Source: Annona cherimola
Taxonomy: Eukaryota; Streptophyta; Magnoliopsida; Magnoliales; Annonaceae
NCBI GenBank assembly: GCA_030490835.1
Contig: CM059971.1
Coordinates: 96,748,595-96,812,594, forward strand
Length of the DNA stretch: 64,000 nucleotides
Direction: 5' to 3'
The translations under genes and the position numbers were made by a program. The notes under the pieces were generated by a model that had not been told where the DNA came from, did not search any database, and saw nothing but the letters and a program-made list of their open reading frames with translations. This document shows positions 12,163 through 23,698 of this stretch, in pieces (the first letter of the stretch is position 1; each line of letters opens with the position of its first letter).

Positions 12163-12615
12163 ATAACTTCCTTCATTTGTAATATTTTGATTGTTGATGA
12201 AAAAATTACTTTATCTATTGTACATACCATTATTCATAGTATCTAGGAAACTTTTTTCTTTGTCTAATATCACATTGTATGGACCCCATTGAAAGTCAAT
12301 ATAATAAAATGGTTTAATATTGAATATCAATTTTAAAATTGCGTTTTAATATTTAAAATATCATTTCCATGTGGATAAATAATTATATAAATTATTATTA
12401 TATTTTAATACATGTGTAAATGGATTTAAGTATTTTTCATCATTTACACATGAATATTTATTTTTCAACAAATGTGACCATAAACATACTTAATAGGGAT
12501 GAAACTTAATGTCCTAAATAAATAAATGATGTTAAATTTAATGCATGGATTAGATTTTCCATCAAGGATTAAAATTTTAAAATTTAAGAGGTTACACGAC
12601 TCAAGTCACATAGAA
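12163..12615. mobile_element. Long-TIR MITE (about 0.45 kb)
   Basis: It is the same family as 10135-10632. The left end phrase 'atattttgattgttgatgaa' is matched inverted by 'catcaaggattaaaatttt' at the right. The interior phrases 'aatatcaattttaaaattgc' and 'tatatttaatac'-type segments are conserved. It is non-coding. Confidence 0.6.
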
Positions 12616-13272
12616 AGGAAGTCCAAATCCAAAATACCTAAAATAAATAAATAAGCCCCAATTTGAGTTGGGATTTTTTCACACTATGTTTGGCGACAGC
12701 CTACCTGCACGTATGTGATCTGTGTTTGCATAACAGCTGCAGGAGTTGAGATGTTTAATGGTTCCAAGGAGGTCCACATGGCTCATTAATCTGGCTGCCT
12801 GCTCCATATATAGTTTCTAGCGCGTTGCCCAACAAAAATTGTGTTAATTTGATAGGATGTGGAGCTATATATCTAGGGACATGGGGGAATTGACCACCCG
12901 CAAAATTTGGAAAATTATTCTAATCCCCAAAATCTATTAAAATTGAGTCAAGTCTTGGATTCTAAGCTACTCTTTGATAATTAATTAATTAATTAATTAA
13001 TAAACCATCTCTCCTATAAAGTAACCTTAACTTGTAGAGAGTGGTCCCAACCTTTACTTATTAATATTCAAGATCCCGCAGCTAGTTCGCCGGCCTCCCT
13101 CCTGCAACTGACACCACCACTATAGTTATTTTGGGTCTGGTTGGACAATAATAAAATAGATTACGTAAGAAAGGTTTTTTAAAAAAGTTGGAGAAGGTAG
13201 GTAGTTTACATCGCTACAATATGTTATGCGCTTTTATGACATTTTATAAAGAAATACACTCATTATTATTAT

Positions 13273-13516
13273 TATTTTTTTTTATGAGTATTCATACATT
13301 ACAATCTCAACTGGTATTACAATTAAATTCTGAGATATTCTTACAATTTGCTAATAATTATCTACTACTTCTAAACTTTCCCACCGGTGGACGGCTCCCA
13401 CAAACTTGGGGAGACATACAACGCCACCACTTCAGAAATGTTGCGGGGGAGATTTGAACCCATGACCACCTACTTGTGAGGCCATGTCCTGCACCACTGA
13501 GGCACGACCTCGGTGG
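13273..13516 (-). mobile_element. tRNA-derived SINE with 12-bp TSD
   Basis: Read on the minus strand, the element starts GCCACCGAGGTCGTGCCTCA. It then has an A-box-like region (GCCTCAGTGGTGCAGG) and a clear B box (GGTTCAAATCTCC), and ends in an A-rich tail (13276-13283 on plus as T). The 12-bp direct repeat CATTATTATTAT flanks it at 13261-13272 and 13517-13528. It has no coding capacity; the short frames within it are spurious. Confidence 0.8.
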
Positions 13517-13529
13517 CATTATTATTATA

Positions 13530-15337
13530 TTTGTATTCATGTACATTTAAATATTTTGATGAATCACAATGAGTAAAAAATGATGAGGTATCTAAAATTA
13601 AACATTGTTTTCAAATGTTGAGCCCAACCTAAATTTCTAGACTAAACAAATTATTCCAGGTGATTCTCATATTATATATGATTTTGGTTTTTTCATTGGC
13701 GTCGTAGACATGGATACCTGATCAAATTAGTCTGGAATATTCTTAATTTGAAATAAGATTAGTGAAGTTCGATTTTATTAAAATTTAAAACATGGTGCAA
13801 GCCAAGCTTGTAAAAAACGAACCATTGGGCATTTACAGTAAGATGGCCGTGGATCTAATTTGAGCCCGTGACGATCATTGATGGATCCAGTTAGATACAG
13901 ACTTTAAAGATAGCGATGAAAAATAGACTACGACTTACGAGAGTTGGACTCGGCGTTCGTAACTTGGTATGCTGTTGTACCCATTTACACATGGATTTTG
14001 GATGTTGGCCTTCTCGTCACTGAACTAAAATGTCCAGAACTGCATCCGGACTGTCAGCCATCCCCTGCCGAAAACTGCAAAATGATAAAACACGCTTGAT
14101 ATTCCCTCCTGATTGCTGAGTTTGCTGACGAAAAGTGCAGCTCATGAATCGGATGATTATTGAAAATAAGAAAGTAATTGATGAAAACTATAGAGTGATT
14201 ATAAAAGATAAACATAACAATCTGAATGCAAATATCCAACAATCAAAATTATTGATTCTGTGCTTAGTAAACTTTACTCGATTTTACCTTTTTTTTTTTT
14301 AGGAAGATGTGTGGCCAAGTAAATTTTTTTACTGTACGAATTTTATTTTTAAATTTTGTTTAATGTTTTTTTGAATTTAACTGCAAAAACGTTTTCACGT
14401 AGTAGCACATGAAAAATGATTATTTTATTTTTGAAATTAAAAAATTAAATAAAATTTAAAACGTAAAATTATATATATATAAAGATTTTCCTTTGGCCCA
14501 TATATTCATGTAAAAAAAAATAATAAAAAGAAAAATGGATAAAGCTTACAAGCATGGGATCACCTTTTTGGTTGTCTTTCTCTTATATGGGCATAAAGAC
14601 TATTTAGTAGAAGCATGCGAGTCGGATGGAATGAGCAAGCAAGCATGCTTGTGGAGCTATTGCGTAATATCGTTTGGTCCAAATCTTTCAATCAAAGACT
14701 TGAACGATGAATAATCGGGGGAAAGAAGTGCAAGGCTTTTCCGGCTCATGGTAAATGAGTCAAATGACCAAATTCTACAGTTCTATATAGAGAATTGGGT
14801 GTTGATGGGATTCTTCTTTATTGATTGACGAGAAATTAATAATTGAGAATGGATGCGTGATTTTTGGCGGATGCATGTCAACGTACGTACGTAACTCGTG
14901 CATAAATACGAAGATAGTTTTTTTTTGTTTACTACTATTTTTTTAAAAAAAAAAAAACAAAAACAAAAAAGTTCGGTAGCGTGTGGCATCCCGGGATGGG
15001 TGGGAATAGGATATAATCCATATTCCTCATTCGTTCTTACTCACTTTTTTGCAATGATATGACAATTTTTTATTGTTGCAATGATTTGACATTTAAATTA
15101 TTTAAATATTTTATTTTTTTCTATTTTTACCCAGTACTGAATCATTTTTCAATATCTTTACTATTTTTACTTTACTCCCATTTTTTCCTGTCATTTTTCC
15201 AAATTTCAAAATTCAATTCATTTCATTCCATTTTTATTAATTACGAATTCCCAAATGCTCCCCTACATTTTTTTTATTGAATGCCCCCCTACATGATAAT
15301 GGAGAAAAATAGAACTGCTGGAACAAAGATATGTCGA

Positions 15338-15368
<31 letters not shown>

Positions 15369-15750
15369 AAGATTTTCTTTGAGATGTAAATTTCCATTTA
15401 CTTTTCGACCAACAAATTATACATGAACAATTTTGCGCATAAATATAGGTACTCTTTATATGTATATGGTTGTCTCTTGTATTTTTTTATGCAAATATCC
15501 TCATTTTGTGATCGTGACTTTGTTATATATTTTATATCTGATGGTTGGATATGAGCTGACCATAAAAATAAGCGGGCAGTAACTATCAACCGTTTGGGTT
15601 TATCTGGTGATCGTAGAGGGAAAAACGACATTCATATGGCAATGAATCAATTAGCTTTATAAATAGAGTCGTACACCTAATAAAATAAGCAGGGCACTGA
15701 CAATCTTCTCTCACCACTGATCCTCATTCCTGAGTAGCAGTACATCTGGG
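13530..15750. other. Gene-free interval
   Basis: No coding sequence was recognised. It holds homopolymer A and T tracts (about 14940-14960 and 15340-15370), an 'acgtacgtacgt' run at about 14881 and AT-rich sequence. Confidence 0.5.
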
Positions 15751-15759
15751 TTTTGTCCG

Positions 15760-16303
15760 GCTCTAATCCTAAACTTTTTAAAAATCTAACAGTGAATTTG
15801 AAAACAACAAAATGCTTTTCGGATAAAGCTTTTTTCCTCCATTTTTTCCTTATTTTTAATTCGTTTCTTAACATTTTTCTATATAATTATCTTCTTTTTC
15901 AATTATTTATATATTTCTAAACAACTATTATACCTATTTTGGCTTTATTTTATTTACTCACTAACATTACTCTTTTTTTTATTAGAGTATATTTACAACA
16001 TATCTCAACTCATATCACATTCAAAGTTCTGAGACAATTCTAACAATATTTCCAAAGGGAGACCACCAGCTCCCAACCGAACAAGGAGGACCATACATGC
16101 CCCCGCGGAAATTTTTTGGTTCGAAATCCCATGCAGGATTCGAACACGCGACGGTCGGAACGAAAGTTTTCGTTTCGCGCCCGTCGACCAAACGAGCGGC
16201 GCTCGTTTGGCTAACATTACCCTTATTATAGCCTATTCCACAAAATTTTCGATAGAGTCTTTCTCCACCATTCTTTTCTCACTTCTCAAAGACGCCTTAA
16301 ATG
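15760..16303 (-). mobile_element. Tourist-like MITE interrupted by a SINE
   Basis: On the minus strand the two parts (16303-16211 and 15970 to about 15760) join into one Tourist-like MITE with the same phrases as the copy at 60544-60824. The SINE at 15971-16210 splits it at CTAACATTAC. The outer ends are diverged. Confidence 0.6.
15971..16210 (-). mobile_element. tRNA-derived SINE, 240 bp, with 10-bp TSD, nested in a MITE
   Basis: The perfect 10-bp direct repeat CTAACATTAC sits at 15961-15970 and 16211-16220. Read on minus, the element starts with a hairpin (CCAAACGAGC..GCTCGTTTGG). It carries an A-box-like TGGTCGACGGG and a strong B box (GTTCGAATCC, about 16135-16144), and ends with AAAAAAAAGA (15971-15980). 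These are the hallmarks of a tRNA-related SINE mobilised by a LINE. It interrupts an older Tourist-like MITE. Confidence 0.88.
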
Positions 16304-16394
16304 TTAATTTTGATACTAATCTTATTTATAAAACTTAAGCTCCAACATCTATTTTTCAAATCGAATTTTCACTGAAATACAAGTCAGATTTAAG

Positions 16395-17093
16395 TTGAGT
16401 TTAAGGATGTACTTTGAAAAGTGATACAACTTCGAAAGAAAATTTTTTGAAATAAAAATTTTTGAAATGAGAAAAAATAATGTAATATGATAAGGGTAAT
16501 TATAAGTAATAAAGATAGTAAAGTTAAAATAAAGAAAAGTGATCCTGTTATTCCGGGCTCAGCAATTGTCCCACTTATCCTACTTCAAAAATCCATCTAC
16601 AATAACTTTTTTGTTACTTTTTTCTTCATATATTTGTTTATCTTGGTGTATTTAATATATAAAATAAGTTTTATCATTTTTTGATATTTGTATATATTTT
16701 TTTTTCATATTTTTAAAGTTAGGGGTATTTTAAATACTATACACACATAGATGTTTAAAAATCTCAAAAATATATATATAAATATCCAAAAATGGTAAAA
16801 CTTGATTTATATGTTAAATACATTTAAATGAACAAGTGTATGGAGAAAAAATAATAAAAAATTATTTTAAGTGGATTATTTGAGGTGAATTAAGCGGAAC
16901 ATTTATTTAGCTCGGGCTAACAGAATCATTTATCTAAAATAAATAGGTTAGTTATATTAATATCCCTGTAAAAATAATCGAAAAGTAGAGTAGTTATGCA
17001 GGAAGATGTTAAAAAAAATTAAAAATAAAATAGTTATGGAAAATAAAAAGTTTTATATTAAAAAGTTTTGATAGTAAACAAACACATCCTAAG
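16395..17093 (+). mobile_element. Tourist-like MITE interrupted by a Mutator-like MITE
   Basis: The flanking parts (about 16395-16533 and 16935-17093) read continuously as the Tourist-like family ('gtaatatgataagggtaatt', 'aaagttaaaat', then 'ataggttagttat', and ending 'gtaaacaaacacatcct'). The interruption is exact at TAAAATAAA. Confidence 0.6.
16534..16934. mobile_element. Mutator-like MITE, 401 bp, 9-bp TSD
   Basis: The 9-bp direct repeat TAAAATAAA lies at 16525-16533 and 16935-16943. The termini align as GAAAAGTGATCCTGTTATTC (left) and GATAAATGATTCTGTTAGCC (reverse complement of right), continuing through CCG.GCT. A 9-bp duplication with long, imperfect inverted repeats fits the Mutator superfamily. 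It is non-coding. Confidence 0.7.
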
Positions 17094-17269
17094 CATGATA
17101 AGTTTAAAATTTTACATAAAAAGTATAATAATTAAAAATTCATATGAGAAAAATAGTAGTTCTCTATCTAATTAAGTTTGTGAAAGATGTACTAATGTAT
17201 TTATAGAAGAGAATTTACCTTTTCAAACAAACCATCCATGTGGTAAGAAGAAAAAGATTCTCACTTTTT

Positions 17270-17900
17270 TTACATTTTTATATACTTTAATATATTCATT
17301 AATACTTTATTGATTATCATTATCATTATTTTTTGTATTTTAATTACTTTTTATACAATTATCTCATCTATTTTATCTTTTATTTTCTTTGCATCATTTT
17401 TTGATTTTTAAAGATTTTTTCATAATTTTTCCCTCCACTTTGTTTAACCCATACATCATGCCAAAGGGAGATTAAAAAAAGTGACAAATGTGAAAGTAAT
17501 AATATAATCTCGATATAATGAACGTCTATTTTAATATAAATATAACTAGCATAGAATACATAAATATGAAAAAATGTTGTGTAATTTATTTGTGTATGAT
17601 ATATTTTATATTAAGGGTATGTTTGGTAGGTCGTAAAAATTTTAGAAAAAAAAGTTCTTAGTATAAAAGTTTTTAAAATGAGAGAAAATAATATAAAATT
17701 ATATGAGTGGTGATGAGAAGTAAAAGAAATAAAATTAAAATAGATAGGTAATTGTGAAGTAATTGTGAAAAAAATGATTGAAAACTAGAATAGTTATATA
17801 AAAAGATGTGAATAAATAATTAAAAATTAGATAATTCTAGAAAATAAAAAAATTTATATGGAAGATTTTGAGAAGATGTTGGCGAATGAAGCAACGGAAG
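17270..17900. mobile_element. Degenerate Tourist-like MITE copies
   Basis: A reverse-oriented partial copy lies at about 17270-17450, and a plus-oriented copy with a good left end (TTA/GGGTATGTTTGGTAGG at 17611-17630) runs to about 17890. The right end of the second is eroded. Confidence 0.5.
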
Positions 17901-18348
17901 ATGACATAGGAAAGCACGGTTTATACATTATCTCATAAATATTTAATAACTCAATAATCTTATTTTTCTAATTTTATTCTTATATTTGAATATTTTTCTT
18001 CCAGCTATCAATTCTTAAAATATTTTCTTTCCTATTTTCAACTTAGGCCAAAGTTTAACCAACGTCAACATTTCTAAACATCCCTTTTAGTCGTATCCGG
18101 ATGCACTCATTTACAGTTCGAGTTATTCCATTCGGTTTCCTTTAAAAAAATGTAAAACAAAATAAATCCAAATAATTTTTTTTTGTTGGGTGTTCGGCTG
18201 ACTGGGTTCATTTCGGCCGAATTTGCAGCCCAGCTCCCGAGTCCTGACAGTCGGACACGAAGCAGGACAGTCGTCTTCGTGAAAAACCTAGATGCGCGAA
18301 GATGATGACACCACCAAAGTTGGAGAGACGTAAGCAACAAGCATTTGG

Positions 18349-18640
18349 GGGTGCGTTTGGTTGGAGGTAAAACTTTTGATGAAAAGTTTTTGGAGTAGAA
18401 GTTGTCAAATCAATAGAAAGTGATGTGATATAATAGGAGTAATGATGAAGAGTAAAGAGAATAAAGTTAAAATAGATAGGTTAGTTGTATGGGTAGTTGT
18501 GTAGAAATGATTGAAAAGTAAGGTAGTTTGTATAGAAAAATGTGAAAAAATAATTAAAAAATAGAGTAATTATGGAAAGTGAAAAGTTTTAGATTGAAAA
18601 GTTTTAGTTGACACTTTTTTGCCCTAAACAAACGCACCCT
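18349..18640 (+). mobile_element. Tourist-like MITE, well preserved
   Basis: The ends are GGGTGCGTTTGGTTGG and, as reverse complement of the right end, AGGGTGCGTTTGTTTAGG. The interior matches the 60544-60824 copy phrase by phrase. The flanking triplets do not match (tgg / tga), so the TSD has decayed. GGG..TGTTTGG-type termini are typical of PIF/Harbinger Tourist elements. Confidence 0.75.
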
Positions 18641-19249
18641 GATTGCACACAAATTCCGTCCAGTTGGTTACGCACGGTGAGTATGCGGAACGCATAGAGC
18701 AAGGCTCCGGAGCCCGTTATGGTCTATGGTTGGACTTATCAATTGGAATGCAGTGACTCATATATACTTTTATTTTTTCGTAATTTATATCTTAAAAATA
18801 AACGATAAAATAATTTATGATGATGTAAAATAAATAAATTTTTTTTACTGATATTTATACAATGTGATAACAGATATTATAAATCAGCTACATTCACAAT
18901 CTTTAAATCATGAAAGGATATTTCTCTAAAGACCCTAATAAAAGGAGGATATTATAAATTTTACTTGTACACTGGCAAGACAACATTTTACCTACACACT
19001 GTCGGAACACAATATTTCACTCGCACACAACCGGCGGGATTCAAAGCTGGATATGCCTATGCGGGCAAATTAGCTTACCAGTTACCACGATACCAGAATG
19101 GTTATTGCGCACAAAAACAATTCCTGGGATTAACATTAAGTAAATTTATCAAAGCAGCCTAGTACACATGGTGGCGCATGCATTTTGTCACATGTACATT
19201 AGCATGCATGTGAATATAAAGAGAAAACGAGGAATGCCTAAGTTAACTC

Positions 19250-19610
19250 GGGTGAACTTAGGCTCGATACATCAGAGCACAAAGACTCTTTTTTATCTTT
19301 TTTGAAAATTTTTTACGCAACTGTTAATTTAAATGTATTTAACATGTGTATCAATTTGTATCATTTTTAGAGATTTTTAAATATATTTTTTAGATTTTTA
19401 AAAATCAGCAACATTTTAGTAATTTAAAATTACTAAAATGCGACTAATTTTTAAAAATTCAAAAAATATATTTTAAAATCTCCAAAATGGTGAAAATTGA
19501 CACACATATTAAATATATTTAGATTAATAATTGTGTAAATTTTTTTTAAAAAACTAAAAAAATAGATATTTGCACCAAAGTGCATCTAAGGCACCTCAGT
19601 GCATACAATC
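19250..19610. mobile_element. Fold-back element with near-perfect central palindrome
   Basis: The whole segment folds on itself. Its centre (19412-19440) is a 29-bp palindrome with 14-bp perfect arms, cattttagtaattt and its reverse complement. The outer arms pair more loosely. It is non-coding and the superfamily is not assigned. Confidence 0.6.
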
Positions 19611-19786
19611 ACAACCTAGGGAAAACTCAGTTGAAGGATTCAAGCCATCTGCTGTACAGTTGAAATGAGGGATTGCAAATTGGTACATCTTGGTACACCA
19701 CTAGAGGATGAGTTCTACGTACATATGATTTAACCATTTTTTATTTTGAGGGCATTTTGCACCGGGTATTATTTTATTGATCTTAT

Positions 19787-21212
19787 TGTTGACAACCCAC
19801 TTATGGGATAAAATTAAATCATTTCAAGCCATTGGATGAGATGCAATTTTGGATAAAATTATATATGAAAATATGTCATTAGCATTGGATTTACACATTT
19901 TGGCTCACTATGTAATTTAAAGCAACATTCCATGAAACTGGACGGTCTAGATCGTTCGAAGCAACGGTGCATATCCCAAATCGCACGACCTCTTCATTGA
20001 CGGAGAAAAGCCATGGCTGCCCACTTGCGGTCTCCTCTAACAAACACAGGACGACCAATCAGAGCCCTTTATAAGGTCGACTTCATGCCCACCATTATCT
20101 ATCTTCTTCGGCGAGGCTTCGCTTCAACATCTCCGGCCGATCCACCCTCCTCAACGTGGCATCCAAAACCCATTTCTTCCCACAATTACTGTTGTCGCGC
20201 CACCTTTGCCCAACCTTGATTCCCGTAGCAACCTCCATGGCAGCATCTCCTCCGATTTCTTCTTCGACCACATCCATCTCTCCTCCAGATCCGGTGACGT
20301 AGGAGAAGAAGAAAACCTTGACTGTCCCTTTCGCAAACCTGCATCTGACCATCAGCCCCAAATCCAAACAGCCTTGCCGCCATCAATTTCGACCAAACCC
20401 AAAAAGCTTCTGCTGATCCAACGCCACTAACAAAATCCATTCAAACAGCCTATTGCCATTCACGGTCGCAACAAAGACACACCATGAAACCCATTCGTCT
20501 CACCCAATTGCACGCCCGCACCATGCAAATCGTTCGTAACGATGATCGCCACCGCCCAACAGTTGCTTGGCCGCCAAGCAAGGTTACTTAGGGACGAAGT
20601 AACAAAGAGCAACGGATTATTCAGCATACATTCGCCATTGCCAAAGGAAGCAAGGAAATACCCATTACGTGCTTCGCCTCCACACCAATAGCCAATCAAA
20701 TGACACCACATCACCAACCGAGGCTCAAGATCTCTATAAATACCGGCACCTCCAGCGTCTCTAGACACAGAATTGGTTCCTCGAAACCAAAGCAAGAAGA
20801 GAGGAGAGGCTACCCGACTAGAACGCTGGCTGTCTTCCAACCTTTTTCGTCTCCATCCATTTCAAGCCTAGTCCCGCTGCTATATTTTCTTATCTCAGGC
20901 CATCTCAAACAAAAAAACCTCTCCGTCTCATAAAAGCCTTAGACCAGCTATACGTCCCAACCACCTCCTCAAAAATGCCCTCTTTATTTTCATTATGTCA
21001 TTGCATGTCATTTGCTTGTAATCCGAATATCTATTTATGCAAACAAGTACTTTATCCATCAATACAATATTTGAGTTCTAATCTTTCCAAAAAGATTAGT
21101 TGCGACTCTCTTTTTAACTTTTTTTGTTATTATTTTCATTTTAATGTTTTAATCTTTACTTATTTCAATAATATTTATCGTAGCGCCTACCGCCTACGAA
21201 AGAGGTGCTACA
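19787..21212 (-). mobile_element. Solo LTR, about 1.43 kb, minus orientation
   Basis: Read on minus, it starts TGTAGCACCTCTTTCGTAGG and ends GTGGGTTGTCAACA, giving TG..CA ends. The first ~250 bp align well with the solo LTR at 38182-39300 (shared phrases 'gattaaaacattaaaat', 'actaatctttttgg', 'gcattgatggataaa'). A TATA-like 'ggtatttatagagatc' lies at the matching place. Flanking pentamers are CTTAT (19782-19786) and CTTAG (21213-21217), a 4/5 match that fits a decayed 5-bp TSD. The several overlapping frames in this GC-richer stretch are LTR sequence, not genes. Confidence 0.65.
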
Positions 21213-21217
21213 CTTAG

Positions 21218-23582
21218 ATTATACTAATTTGTTTCTACCGAATCTATTGTTATTATGGTACAAAATGTCACCAGTGTAAAACACCCCATTAGGGCTACTT
21301 CTTAGAATAGGGCTAAGCATCCCTAGCGTAGCTTTTAATGGTTCTATCAGCCTCACCCATGAGGGCTAAAGAAGTCCTCACATGCCTAAGGAGAAAGTGT
21401 AAGGTGTGAGATGAGTGACTCTTATATGCGTAAAGGGAGTTCCAGGTGTTGCATAACTTAATTAGTGAAAGCAATTGTATATATATTTGACGTGTAAAGT
21501 GATGGCTAAGAGCCATCTAGATTCGGTAGTGAAGTAAAGCCCCATTAGGGGCTTGCTCTGTTTAGACACTTTAGCCGAGTACAAAAGTGAACCAAGTAGT
21601 ATAACAGCGGATGGCATAAAAAGGTGCATTCTTATGTTCATTACTAAACTTCTATAACTCTAAATTTTCAATGTTAAATGCATCTGCAGGGGCCTCCATT
21701 TGAACCTAACTTAGTGATTTTGTTGATTTGTAAGACTACATCTCTCACTAATTTTAATAAAATTAATGAATTTTCATTCATCTCACACTCTCCTACACAC
21801 AAGAAATGGTAAAATTTTTAAATTTTGAGAATTTGTAAAAAAAATACATAAGAACTCAAATTTGGTAATTTTTGATATATAAAATTAATATATTTGGCCC
21901 AAATAAAATGGAAAAAACAAAAGGAAAAAATATTTAAAAGTATAACAATAGTATGGAAGGTATCATTATCCAAAAATAATTAGAAGAACAAAGTTTTTTT
22001 TTCACGTGCATAAGTACAAACGAAGAAAAATATTTACATTCTTCTTTGAAAAAAATAAGGTAATCTATTTTGCTCAGTATTGATCGCTTAAATAAAAAAG
22101 TATTGATCTCTTGTGAAATTTTATTTTTTAGCCCAAGGAAAGCATTCAGATATACATATTTATTGCCGTCACTATGCATATGCAATTGCAAACTCCAAGT
22201 TATGCCTACCCAAGGCACTTTTCGAAATGTGAATATATGGTTTTATCTTCCCTACATATTTTTCTATAAATGATTTCACTGTCTAATAATCATATTTTCT
22301 AAACTTTACTCTTATACTTTAATTTTTTCTTATAATTAACCTATTTATTTGAACATTATTTTTATCATTTCATATCATTTACAAAATTTTTGGAATATTT
22401 CTCTCCTCACTTCCCACACTATTCTACAATTCTATCAAAATTCAAGGAAACATGATTATATATACATTGTGATGTATTTTAGCGAAAACACAATATTCAT
22501 ATATTTTTATAATTAATTATATTTTTAAAATTTTTTCTTTATAAACATGTTTTTCTAAAGTGTATTCAATCTATACATAAAGTTTTGAGATTTTATATAT
22601 TTATTTTTCATTTTTTTTAAAATCATGTTGTTAGGGGATAAGAAATGACCTAAATGCCCTTGAAATTGAAATTGATGATTTTTTAAGATAGAAAATAAAT
22701 ATGTAAAAGTATTTTAAAATGACAAAACTTAATATATAGATTAAATATAATTAGGAAAACATATTTATAAAAAAATAAATAAAAATAAAATCAAATAAGT
22801 GAATGTTGTATTTTAGATTAAAATACATCAGAGAATGATCCAAATCTAGGTTGTCAAAAGATACCATAGTTACTATAGGGTGGGTTAGGGGTAAATAGCA
22901 GCACTCAAGTTGGATTTGGGGCGAAGTGTAGCAGCCACATTTCTGAGTTTCCCGAGAAAGATGGACCCCTCATGGGTGCCAAGGTATGACTGGATGATAC
23001 CTCCGGCGACAAAAACTGCTTCCATTCCTCCTCACGAGCCTTTTTGATGCTGTAAATGCAAATCTTGCATTTTTTTATTTTAAAAAAGGACAATTTGGCA
23101 AAATTGAGCCATTTTAGCGTATTTCCGATTCGTCGTCCAATTCAGCAGAAACGAAACGAGGCTCGTACGTCGGGCATATATCCGTAGTTTACACAAAAGA
23201 TAGGGCCTACGCTTTAAGGAGTGGGGAATCGCATGAGACGGGGTAAAATAAAAGGGACTCCGCAGCGGGCTCCGACGCAGACCTCCATCATTTAAGAAAA
23301 GGCACAATAAAAAATTCTCGCTTATCAAAGAGGGTTTATCTGATGAACAGCATTTGGACGAAACGCTCATGTGTACAGATGAGGCGAGCAAGCGTGTCTC
23401 GACTCTCGAGTCGGAGGAGCAGGGCTGAATTATGGGACGTCAAAGGGTGGTAAACTCACAGTGAGAAGCTTGCTCCACCCACCGGCCGACTAGTGTCCAC
23501 ACACATGCTGTACTTTCCGCCCAAGCATCTCTTCTTCTTCCATTCTTTTCTCTCACCAATCTCAACACTCTCAACATCCTCA

Positions 23583-23584
<2 letters not shown>
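21218..23584. other. Gene-free interval upstream of the RING-H2 gene
   Basis: The part at 21240-21640 is moderately GC-rich, with 'ccccattaggg' motifs repeated in both orientations, and its origin is unknown. Parts at 22280-22440 and 22480-22800 look like MITE remnants, the second resembling 6870-7200. From about 22860 the sequence is unique-looking and probably holds the promoter of the downstream gene. Confidence 0.45.

Positions 23585-23626
<42 letters not shown>
23585..23626. repeat. (CT)21 microsatellite in the leader of the RING-H2 gene
   Basis: A perfect 42-bp CT run ends 72 bp upstream of the start codon. CT/GA runs in plant 5' leaders can bind GAGA-binding BBR/BPC factors (family knowledge). 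Function here is not shown. Confidence 0.9.
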
Positions 23627-23627
<1 letters not shown>

Positions 23628-23641
23628 ACATCGCCTCTCTC

Positions 23642-23680
23642 ATGGCCTGCCTGCGGTGCCGTGGCTTTAATAAGCTTTAG
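23642..23680 (+). other. Possible upstream ORF (12 codons) in the RING-H2 leader
   Basis: ATG at 23642 opens MACLRCRGFNKL and stops at 23678-23680, 18 bp before the main start. It could lower translation of the main frame if the transcript starts upstream of it, as the CT-rich leader suggests. The transcript start is not known. Confidence 0.4.
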
Positions 23681-23698
23681 CTAGCTTCCTTTCGAGAA

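Noticed and set aside
20013..20840. Overlapping frames on both strands in a GC-richer patch, one of 126 codons
   Set aside because: The patch lies inside a solo LTR with TG..CA ends and similarity to the LTR at 38182-39300. None of the frames has a domain.
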